Shown here in pieces: positions 31,247-40,088 of a DNA stretch of 64,000 bases. Each line of letters begins with the position of its first letter. The stretch's first letter is position 1. Location: positions 68,668-132,667 of the forward strand of contig KZ111172.1 in NCBI GenBank assembly GCA_002077045.2. The letters are read 5' to 3'. This DNA is from Rachicladosporium sp. CCFEE 5018 (lineage: Eukaryota > Ascomycota > Dothideomycetes > Cladosporiales > Cladosporiaceae). Below the pieces are notes generated by a model. It did not search any database and was not told the DNA's origin. It saw only the letters and a list, made by a program, of their open reading frames with translations. Both the position numbers and the translations under genes were made by a program.

Positions 31247-31936
31247 ATGACCAGGGAGAACACGGTCGCCACTAAGCGACGCTGTCACCTTCTCGAGATT
31301 CCTCCAGAGATCCGTCTACAGGTTTATGACCACCTTCTCGACAAACACGACAACAGAACTCCACCTGATTGCGACAGAAGCGTGGTATCTTTAATCGTCC
31401 CAGAAACATCAGCGGAAATATGGACGAGACAGCCAACGTCCGTTCTGCTGCCAACACTCACCTTCCTCCTGCGAACATGCAAGCAGATTCGGCATGAAGC
31501 AGGCCCTATAGTCGAGGCCAACCTCGAAGGCAAAGCGTACAAAGTTGACACGCGACTGCTGACGAAGCTTTGGGCGGCTCTATCGCCACGTAAAAACGGG
31601 CGCTCATGGTCGATCGCAGACTGTCCATTCCTCGCGCACCTACGCCATCTAGATATGAGTATTGTATCGATCGGCTATGGGTTGCACGATAGCGAGATCT
31701 TCCTGGACTCGATACGACGTTTCCTGGAGCAAATCAATCACGGAGCCCAGTTGCAAAGCTTTCATATTTCAGCGTGTGGGTCATGGCCGCCTCGATCCAC
31801 GGTAGAGTTTCTAACGGTACTCGACAATCTCAATTGTGCATTCACGATGGACGCTCGCATGCTTGCGGCGGTGGGCAGTGCAAGGGGTTGGAAGTGGAAG
31901 TGTGATCGAGCGAGCAGGACCCATCGGACTGGATGA
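31247..31936 (+). CDS. F-box-like protein 2 (copy 2, diverging allele)
   Basis: It encodes 229 residues like 22146-22835 but with substitutions absent from copies 1 and 3. RHLGMSI becomes RHLDMSI, and SWPARST becomes SWPPRST. There are silent changes near 31321 and 31327. This gene marks where contig 2 starts to differ from the other contigs. The F-box-like motif EIPPEIRLQVY is unaffected. Confidence 0.7.
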   Translation: MTRENTVATKRRCHLLEIPPEIRLQVYDHLLDKHDNRTPPDCDRSVVSLIVPETSAEIWTRQPTSVLLPTLTFLLRTCKQIRHEAGPIVEANLEGKAYKVDTRLLTKLWAALSPRKNGRSWSIADCPFLAHLRHLDMSIVSIGYGLHDSEIFLDSIRRFLEQINHGAQLQSFHISACGSWPPRSTVEFLTVLDNLNCAFTMDARMLAAVGSARGWKWKCDRASRTHRTG

Positions 31937-32640
31937 ACTACATGCGAGCTTCGCAAGTCACACAAAGGATGCATGGTGACTATTCTCCGCCAGTGCATGC
32001 TATATCCATCGACTGCGTTAAGCCCTCACACAGCCCGGTCAGTGAGGAAGTCCGACATTACGTTCACCTGTATGAACCACAAGGAATGTGCTCATCTCTC
32101 ATCTACCACAAGACCTGGCTTCGCTTTCCACAGAGTCTGCAAGGCTTCTGTGCTCCCATTGAAGCACCCATGACAGCAGAAGCGGAACATCAGCCCAGAT
32201 GAGAGAGATGCGGTGCTCCACTGTACGTTTGCCCAATCTGCGTCTCTCCAAGGCACAAGCGTCCACTGCATCACGATCGCAGCTGAAGTTATCTGAGCGC
32301 TTCAGACATGACAGATGCCCGGAGAAGTGGTTGTAGTCCGTTTCGCGAGTGGAGACGAGGATTTGAGGTGCGTGGTATCGAACAAAGCAACGCCATTTCA
32401 ATGACAAGCCGGATCAGGAATGACACTCGGCACTCCCTTTCATCACCTTCCAACAATGCCTTGTCTTCAGCTGATGCTCTTTGTCCTCCGACTGCGCTCA
32501 TCTCTCGTCTCATCAGCAGCACCATCGAGTCTCCTCGACTCCCGTAAGTCCCTCTCGCATTTCCCCTGCGCAAAGTCCCCAGCGGGTGAGTCCCCCCATC
32601 AACGACCCACGCGACTGCAAGCCAGTCCCCCATCCCAGCC
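31937..32640. promoter_or_regulatory. Upstream region of Cys/His-rich orphan (contig 2)
   Basis: This 704 bp separates the F-box-like gene from the orphan. It contains a one-base insertion relative to the other copies near 32319. Several short frames end in DALCPPTALISRLISSTIES-like text at a GTAAGT (about 32543). An unrecognised 5' exon is possible but not modelled. Confidence 0.4.
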
Positions 32641-33690
32641 ATGCACATCATCCTCGCCTCAACCTGCCAGCACATGGTCTCCTACCACTTCACCCCACCC
32701 CCGGGCTACACTACCTCCCTCTCCACCACCGTTTCCTTCTGCCATTCCTGCCTCGAGCACCAAGACCTCGTAGCAATGTACAACAGAGCCCGACCCGCCT
32801 ACATAGACGCCTCGACCTATCGAAAGAGCCTAACAGATACGAGCATAGACGCAGCAGTGAAAACGGCTGCAGGCCAGAAGGCGTGGACTTTAAGGAGAGA
32901 GTATTTTCAGATTGCGACTGCGTTGGCTAATGCCGAGATCTGGCATGAGAAGTTCGACGATCCTGCTTACCCTACCCTCGACCACCTCGGCGCAGTCCTG
33001 GTCCCCAGCCAACAGCAGGTCGAAGACACCTACCTCCCCAGCACATCGAAACGCGTGCAATTCGGCGCTCCACGCCTGCCCCAGAGTCGAACAGTACATT
33101 GGAACGTTCACGACGACTGGGGCAAGAGCGGTAAGACTATGACTGAGATGGGTAGGCGGTCGAGGAGCTATAGTCGAGGCCGGTGGGCGTTACCGAGTGG
33201 CAGACAGTATTTCGATACTGCGAATGGGGTTAGTCAGGCTGAGTGGGCGAGACTGGGGCACGATGATGAAAATGCTGTTGTTGATCCGCCAGAGGTGGTT
33301 GATGTGGGGGCTGCTGCCGAGGCGATCGAAGGGTTGCGGGTCAATGCTGGCATTGAGGAAGGACACCATGGAGGGAGTGGAGGATACGACTCCAGTGGAC
33401 AGGGAGATAGATTGGAAGTGGTAAGTCATGTCTTCCAGCATTCGATGTCTTTGTTTCCTCTCATTGCTTCTGACCCCTGCCATTCGCGTTCCTTTCTCCT
33501 TGCACCTCTTCTCCGTGGAAAGGGGATACACTTGTGCTTCTCCAATGCGCGTCCGTCACGAGGGCTAAGGACGGACGCTTCACCGACCGAGAGACGACAT
33601 GGCCAGCGGAGAAGAAGCAAAAGTAATGTCAATGACGGCCTCTCAGCGATGTCTCAGCGCTATACTGAACTGCTGCGGCTTGGCGGGTAG
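32641..33690 (+). CDS. Cys/His-rich orphan, C-terminal frameshift (contig 2 allele)
   Basis: The ATG at 32641 opens a 349-residue frame. Up to about residue 238 it matches the 259-residue allele at 56911-57690. The N-terminus has clustered Cys and His (TCQHMVSYH, then CHSCLEHQ), a possible small zinc knuckle. Next come a Tyr/Ala-rich helix (RREYFQIATALAN) and a basic segment SRSYSRGRWAL. Near 33350-33370 this allele has four more bases than its partner. That shifts the frame away from the conserved ending EIDWKW (stop at 33424) and extends the protein to 33690 with unrelated residues. I do not recognise a family. The frameshift may be real or an assembly error. Confidence 0.6.
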   Translation: MHIILASTCQHMVSYHFTPPPGYTTSLSTTVSFCHSCLEHQDLVAMYNRARPAYIDASTYRKSLTDTSIDAAVKTAAGQKAWTLRREYFQIATALANAEIWHEKFDDPAYPTLDHLGAVLVPSQQQVEDTYLPSTSKRVQFGAPRLPQSRTVHWNVHDDWGKSGKTMTEMGRRSRSYSRGRWALPSGRQYFDTANGVSQAEWARLGHDDENAVVDPPEVVDVGAAAEAIEGLRVNAGIEEGHHGGSGGYDSSGQGDRLEVVSHVFQHSMSLFPLIASDPCHSRSFLLAPLLRGKGIHLCFSNARPSRGLRTDASPTERRHGQRRRSKSNVNDGLSAMSQRYTELLRLGG

Positions 33691-33895
33691 AAGCACTCGC
33701 CTCGAACCCATCCTTTGGAGAAGCGGACGCGTGACTGAGAGCGCAGGAAATAGAATCAGGTACTGTGCTCCACAGTAGTATCTGCTATTCCATGAGTATC
33801 GCTTGCAAAAGGGGTATAACAAAATCCCACAATCCTCCCTCCCCTCCCAATTCCACAATTCCCGATCCCTTCCCATCGATCCCAATCCGATCCCA
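33691..33895. other. Intergenic, divergent between contigs
   Basis: With 33425-33690, which is coding only in the shifted frame, this forms the spacer between two convergent genes. It aligns poorly with 57691-58158, unlike the flanking coding DNA. Confidence 0.5.
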
Positions 33896-35344
33896 TTACC
33901 TCACCTCCCTAGTCTCCACCCTCCCAATCCCCCTATACTGATCATGCCTACTAATCATCTTCCCCACCTCCCCTCCTCCCCCATCCTCACTCCCCGCACT
34001 AACAGTAGCATAAGTCTCCACCCTCCCCAGCTCCTCCCCATGCTCGCCACCAGCTTTCTGATACTCCCCCAAATCATATATATCGCCGACACTTTTACTC
34101 CGTTCCCGCACCAACGGCTCCTCGTCGTGGTGGTGGTTATATGTAGGGTCGTGTGGCCCGGCGTCCGAGAGCGAGCGGTCGGGGAGTTGGGTTGTGGGGT
34201 CTAGGTTTGAGGGCGTGGAGGCGCGGTGGTGATTCGATTTGGGGACCTGGGAGCTGGACTTTCGGAAGAGGCGACCGAAGATCGAGGGCCGCTTGGCGCC
34301 TGCTGCTTGAGCTTGGTGGCCAGTGGTATGTCCGCCTCCGTTCACCGAGCCATTACTCCCCTCCACAGCCTTCGTGAAAGCCGGGGAGGAGTTCGCGGGA
34401 GCCACAGGCGCGGCAGCGGGCGCTGGCTTGGGCTTCGGGAAGGGGGAGGGCATGTATCGTTCCCTCTCCTCGCGATCGATGTTTACTAGCGCCTGATCCA
34501 CAGCCCCAAGATACTCCGGGTAATCGCCCTCGCAAGCCTCCATGATCAACCGCAGCTTACTGACATCCTGCGCAATCCTCGTGCGATCCGCAGTCAAATG
34601 CCACCCGAACCCCCTGATATCCATTTTCAACCCCCTATCAACCGCGTCCTTAACCCCAAGTAACTCCACCAGCGAGTCGATCTTCTCCTGCGTCAAGCGC
34701 AGAAACTCCGCAAACCGCACCCCATCGCTTATAATCCACGCGCTCGGCATGGTGATACTAGCACTCCTTTGAGTAGTCTGCAGTCCCGCGTACGTCTCCG
34801 CGACTTCTTTCAGTAACTCGTATTTCTCCCGAAAGCCCTCGAGGCGAGTTGTGTCTAGGGCAGGTTGGTAGACGTGCCCTGTCAGCTTCTTCGGCGGCTT
34901 CAAGCCGAATTTGTCCATCATTTCCTCCCGCGTCAAATGACTGCTCCTGTCTACAATCGCGTTCAGCGCGCCCTCGACTGCCTTCCTCACACCCTCTTCA
35001 TCTAACCTCATATCCCTTGGACTAAAGAACGTCGGCTCCGTCAAATCTGGGTACGCGGCTGAAGGATGCTTCGGCACCGCGCTTGTCGTTACGCTTTTCG
35101 GCGGCGAGGCGATTCCCAGCGCGTCACCCCATGTCAGTAGCCGGGCTTGCTGGATTCCCAGGCGGGTTAGCAGGAGCTGTTCGTCGTGGGACCATTTTCC
35201 CGCTGCGCGTATGAGGCCGAAGGCTTCGACGCAGGTGCTGTAGAGGGACGCGAGGGTTAGGACGGAGAGGAGGGCGGCCTCATGGTCGGGGGTGGGGTCG
35301 GCGTGCTCGGAGTGGGTTGAGGTGGGTTTGTTGGTGTCGGCCAT
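33896..35344 (-). CDS. HeLo-domain (prion-inhibition and propagation) protein (contig 2)
   Basis: The start is the ATG at 35344-35342 (MADTNKP), which matches the partner allele. The frame is open further upstream but is not conserved. The product is 482 residues. The N-terminal 230 residues have the HeLo pattern: a hydrophobic helix with SLYSTCVEAFGLI, then LLLTRLGIQQARLLTWGDAL, and a distal LRLIMEA segment. In fungi HeLo domains act as membrane-targeting cell-death effectors or regulators, as in HET-S. The C-terminal 200 residues are Ser/Pro/Gly-rich and disordered (RPSIFGRLFRKSSS). I see no obvious amyloid repeat of the HET-s type, so signalling by prion templating is not supported. No NLR partner gene is in the window. 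The protein differs from the contig 3 allele mostly in the tail. Confidence 0.8.
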   Translation of the reverse strand: MADTNKPTSTHSEHADPTPDHEAALLSVLTLASLYSTCVEAFGLIRAAGKWSHDEQLLLTRLGIQQARLLTWGDALGIASPPKSVTTSAVPKHPSAAYPDLTEPTFFSPRDMRLDEEGVRKAVEGALNAIVDRSSHLTREEMMDKFGLKPPKKLTGHVYQPALDTTRLEGFREKYELLKEVAETYAGLQTTQRSASITMPSAWIISDGVRFAEFLRLTQEKIDSLVELLGVKDAVDRGLKMDIRGFGWHLTADRTRIAQDVSKLRLIMEACEGDYPEYLGAVDQALVNIDREERERYMPSPFPKPKPAPAAAPVAPANSSPAFTKAVEGSNGSVNGGGHTTGHQAQAAGAKRPSIFGRLFRKSSSQVPKSNHHRASTPSNLDPTTQLPDRSLSDAGPHDPTYNHHHDEEPLVRERSKSVGDIYDLGEYQKAGGEHGEELGRVETYATVSAGSEDGGGGEVGKMISRHDQYRGIGRVETREVR

Positions 35345-35967
35345 TGTGGCGAGGGGGTAAGGGTGGGTGGTTGGTAGCTCGAGAGCTGGGTGCGGGCAAT
35401 GGGTTTGCGCTCCCGTTATTTCGTCTGTAGTCAGATATGGTAGCTTGAACAACGGTAGTATATTGAAGAGTATGAAGAAAAACAACTTCTTCTACCCACC
35501 ACTTGCCTCAACACATGCACACGTGAGTAGTCCTACGAGTAACGCCGAAGAGCATGTCATTTCAACCTCTCATACTTTTCTGCTGGGAAGCTGCTACTGC
35601 ATAGCTCTGACCCCTCACGCCCATTCTTCTGATCGGCCCGCGTGACCAACAACAATACTGATGTAGCGTACAGCAGGCCGAGACTCGGCCAAGGCTTGAT
35701 TAGAGTACATCGTTGCCGTGATCGCCGAGGCGAACAAGATCAGTGGTAATAGGTGGATCTGAGCAGAGTATGGGGTGTAGGTGAATGTCAGGAAGGGAGA
35801 TGCATCGGATTGGCGTTTACCTACCAATGAGCTCGGACCAGCAGACGCCAAACAGACGTATGAGCGGCCACGAGACAGGATGAGCGCCGGCCAGACGGAG
35901 GGTTCTCGACGATAATCCAACATTACAAGTACAGACTCCAACATCTCTTTCCTCTCTCCTCACAATC
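35345..35967. other. Conserved intergenic between BUD6 and HeLo gene (contig 2)
   Basis: Both neighbours are on the minus strand, so this is the BUD6 3' flank plus the HeLo promoter. From about 35510 to 35960 it stays very similar to contig 3, although it is not evidently coding. A minus-strand frame of 109 codons here is broken by a one-base change in contig 3. It holds the palindrome GGCCGAG-A-CTCGGCC at 35676-35690, also present at 59940-59954. Confidence 0.5.
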
Positions 35968-38900
35968 TTACACCGGCCCCTCCCCTGGCGTCCCAACTTC
36001 CTCCTTCGCATCCACAAACCCACTCTCAGGACTACTAGTCCTCTCCCCCTCCAGCAGCACAGGCACCTCCAATCCCCCCTCACCCTCCCCCTCCCCCTCC
36101 ACCACCCCACTAGCAGCCGCAGCCGCCTCCCTCGCCATCTTCTCAGCCTTCAGCCGATCTCTCTCCTCCAGCAACCTGAAATTCTCCTTCCTCGCCCGAT
36201 CTTCACGAAGTAACCGCACGCGCTCGACTTCTTCCACGCCGCCGCTCTTCTTCAGCTTACCCTCTTCGACGAAATTGCCGAGTTCCTTCTGGAATTCCCC
36301 ACCTTGTCTGCTTTCTAGTTCGCGTTGGCGGGCTTTCTCCGCGCGTTCGATGGCTTCGAGTCGGCTTTCGTGATTGGGCTGAAGGGCGCGGACTTCACCC
36401 AACACACCGTCTTTGGCTTTCTGCGGATCGCCGCCATCTAGTCGCAGAGTTCGGGATGAGCTGCGCAGTGCGGCTTGGCCTGGCACTGTGCCGTTCGCGC
36501 CAGCTGTGCCTTGCTGAGCCAGGTTCTGCGCTTTGGTCGCCATCTCAACCAACTCGAATGTCGCTGCCGCTTGCTCCAGATCAGCCTCAAGATCCACAGC
36601 AAGATCTTCTTGATTAGTGAGAAAGTCTCTATCGTCACAAACAACTTGCAACTCCTTCTCCCAGATCTTCGTCCAAACAGGCTTCTCTCGCTTCAAGTAA
36701 TCTTGCATTTTCTTAAGGTCCGACGTAGCCAGACTGATGTCCTTACTAACACTCTCCAGCTGCCGCGGCAACGGCCGGACGCCGCGCGTGACAACGTCTT
36801 TACGGAGGTCTTCGACGAGGTCCTGTAAGTCGTCGACGCGATTGACGATCTTCTCGCTGTCGGCGCCGAGACTGCCTTTGCCGGTGTTCACGTACGCGCG
36901 GCCGGAGCCCGAGGCTACGTCTGGTATCGCGGCACGCTCGGCTGTCGAGCGGAGGGTTGAGGCTTTGCTGCGGATGAGGGTCATGTTGCTGTTCAAGTCG
37001 GACACGAAGGAGGTGTACGTTTGGCGGATAATGGCGAGGTCGCGGCGGAGGGATTGAAGTTCTGTCAGGTGGCTTGGGGAGGCGCGGAGGGATGGAGTCC
37101 GGGAGGGAGTGATGGTGCCGGATGTTGAGGTTGTCGCTGGGGCGGAGCTGCGGATTGGCGCTGTGGTTGCTATTGTGGTGACGGCTTTTGCGGTTTCTTG
37201 TTGCCGGTCTGAGACTTGCTGGATTGTGGTCTGTTGAGTTTCTACCGACGTCTTGATTCCTTCGACAATCCTGCGAAGACCGCCTATGCCGTCGTCTATG
37301 TGGCGTTTGACTTCGTCGAGAGCCTCGACGTTGAGGACTAGGACGCTTCGTTCTTTGATGTCGGTCAGGTCTTCAAGCTCGTGGCGGACGCCGGAGACTG
37401 TGTCTTGGATGTAGATATCGGGCAGGTCAACGCCGTTGTTGTGCGTGTTCCAGGCGAACTTTTCGATAAAGGCAAGTTGTAATCTTGGGATGCTCAGATC
37501 GCCACCATCTGGTAGGACGAACTTCTTGATCTTGCTTTTGTACTGCAGGAAGAGAGTAAGCTCCTTACCAGGCTGAGGAGAGCTCTCAGCAATATATTGC
37601 GACTGTGGCGGCGTAGTCTGAGGATCGCGTCGTGAGTTACTTCGTGCAGGCGCGGGTGGTGGTCGATCTTCTACCACAGGCGCGGGACTTTCGTAGCTAG
37701 ATGGTACGTATATATCGTTGACTGGGCCATTTAATGTTGCCCCAATGTTTTGTGCAGGCTCATGGGACTCGGGGAAAGGGTACGCGCCGAGCTTGTCCTC
37801 TGGAGTCTTGACCATCGGACTGTCCAATTCCTGCGTGGCAGGCTGCTTCGGAGGTGACAAGTCGGGCATCGACTCCTCGGTGATTCTCCTCACGTCACGC
37901 TGCATTCTGGACGGACTCGGCTCATAGCCTGCCGCACCGGTTCTTGATTTCGTTCGATTGTGCACCATTACACTGCCTCTCGATCTGACTGCGTTCATCG
38001 ATTCTCGCACGTCCCGACCTCTATTCGGGACTGGCGAATGCTGTGCTGGCGGTATTGCCCCTATACCGTTCGCCGAGGGACCCAAATGCTTCTGAATTTG
38101 GTATGCTGAGAAACGTCGTGACGCTCGTCGCTCGAGATCGCCTCGTCCTTGTAATGCCATCAAGGCGTCGTTCTGCTTCGGCGGTGGAGGCGGTGGTTCC
38201 GGGGATGCTTCATCTGGAGGGTACACTTGGGTCGTGGGCATAGTGTCATTGTCCGGGTATGGCGCGATGACTGGTATGTTCTGCATCGCTCCACTTGACA
38301 GTGAAGAAGAGGAGGTATCCCGACTCGTACCGCGCTGGTGCATACTGCCTTGTGGACTGAGATTGTGCCGCCGCGGTGAAGATCGATCCGTAGCGCTCGT
38401 TGTCCGTGGCGGTAGATCCTGCGCTGCTGCCTCTCCACTCCCCTGTCTCTGTGCATATGTCCGACTGCTCGAAGTCCGTGATGGCACATCCTCCAGTTGC
38501 TGTGTCAAGCTCGTTTCCAAGCTTGTGGTGCTCGCAGTCGACCCTTGTCTCGGCGGTCTCGTGTCTCCACCCTCCTTGCCATGCTTCTGCCGTAGCCTCT
38601 GTTGCTTTTTCTTCAATCCATGCAAGAGATTTATAATAATATCACGAATCCTCGGAAGGAATTTATCCAAGCTAGCCTGGCTCGCCTCTTGACTGAGCGT
38701 GTCCTCCAAAATGGCGCGCAGTAGATCTGGCACTGGTCCCAGGTCGGTTGTCTCGACGCCGATCGCGTTGAAAGCTCGACACGCTATGTTGAACTCGTAC
38801 CCCAATCTTACATAGACATCCGATACCTCTGCTTCGGTGGCGCTTCCTCGCGACCACATTGTGAGTGTCTCCAGCAGTTGCTTAGTGGCGACCAAGAGGT

Positions 38901-39103
38901 GGGTGACGGATTTCTCGATCGTGGACAGCTGCTGCTGGGGCTTTGTAGAGTCAGTCGATGATCCAGCAAGAGCTTGTGCCTTGGCGCCGCCGCTCATCGG
39001 GTGTTGGGAGGCTGCTTACATTCTGTTGTCGCCGACTGCTTCCAGACGATCGACTATTCGCAGAACCCCCACTCGCCCGCTGCGCTTCTTCGGTGGACGC
39101 CAT
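35968..39103 (-). CDS. BUD6: Bud site selection/actin-interacting protein BUD6 (AIP3), contig 2
   Basis: The main exon starts at 38940, and the preferred first exon is 39103-39020 (MASTEEAQ to RRQQN). The intron is 38941-39019 (79 nt), giving 1019 residues. An unspliced alternative uses the ATG at 38997 inside that intron (1009 residues). The N-terminal AIP3 block STIEKSVTHLLVATKQLLET and YEFNIACRAFNAIGVETTD is diagnostic. The long middle is Ser/Pro-rich, and the C-terminal half holds a second AIP3 region and coiled coils (LLREDRARKENFRLLEERD). Bud6 is a polarisome component that binds actin monomers and stimulates formins at sites of polar growth. The splice choice is supported by substitutions: differences from contig 3 are silent in exon 1 but mostly amino-acid-changing in the intron stretch. 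Confidence 0.9.
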
Positions 39104-40088
39104 ATTGGCGCGGGTCTGGTTGTGGTTCCCCAGACCGGAGCGGTGGTGGGCTTCCGAACAGCGACGATTCCTCGTACGATCCAGACACTATCTTAAGGAA
39201 GGTGATGTCTTGAGAATCCCGCCCTATGGCAGCATGAGACAGTCCAAGAGCGATCTCGTGGGCTCGCGTGCGCGTGATCCGGTGCCGATCCAGGTGTGCT
39301 GCTCTGCCAAGAGCTATGCCTTTCGCGACAGCAGTATCAACAAGGAAGGGACCACTTTCACGAACCCAGACATGGCCACCGATCACAACAAGGGGACACC
39401 AACAAATCGCAGGATATGCGGATGAGTACTGTATGCAGCCCCCCGTGTGGATGATCCTCTGCAGGACGGCCCAGTAGCAAGAGTGAGGCTTGACGTGCCG
39501 AATCGCCCGACGTTTAGCGAGAAGATAGAGGCCAAGATGAGGTAGATTGTATGTCCTTTCCATCCAGTATCTCGTAGGATTATACTCACTCGACCAACGA
39601 CGACGACCACTATATGCTCTCAAGACTCACACATCCAGTTCCACCTCGTTATTGACATTATACCATCGCGCTGCACGCAATGCATGTCGCACAGATGCCG
39701 ATCAGCAACCTTCTCGACCGCACGGCGCGAACCTAAACCTAAGTGCTCACTGGCGTCGGGGCTGGTGCGTCTGCTCTCACGCAAGACACCTCCGCTCGTC
39801 GTGAATCTCGACCGTGACCTCACCTCACACCTCACCCTCCCGCCCATTGCTCACGGCGACCTCGACACAGGCCGTCTGGTGTAGCTTTCAACATTCTCTT
39901 TACTTCTGTGCACCCACCTCCTGCTTTCCCCTTCTGCATCAGCGCCGGCGTTGCTCTACTGAGGAGGTCCTGGGAGAGCATTGCACGACTGCAACGGGCA
40001 GCTTGCCCACGCGCCAACATCGCCAACATAGGCGAGACTTGAGGTTCTGGATTGACTCGTCGCACATACTCAACACCCACTTGCGAAT
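39104..40088. promoter_or_regulatory. Divergent promoter of BUD6 and PBP1
   Basis: This 985 bp lies between two outward-facing genes. A 189-codon frame antisense to the PBP1 side has no recognisable domain and is not proposed as a gene. The part up to 39728 is matched by 63373-64000. Confidence 0.5.

Larger units (their letters stand above)
23539..32540 (+). repeat. Triplicated block, copy 2 (start of contig 2)
   Basis: This 9002-bp copy of 14438-23438 differs by a one-base insertion near 32319 (GATGCCC for GATGCC). Substitutions cluster at both ends. From about 31320 onward it carries differences absent from copies 1 and 3. The central part looks identical to them. Confidence 0.95.

Noticed and set aside
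39054..39623. 189-codon minus-strand frame upstream of BUD6
   Set aside because: It overlaps the proposed BUD6 first exon in another frame and lies in a divergent promoter. It has no domain.
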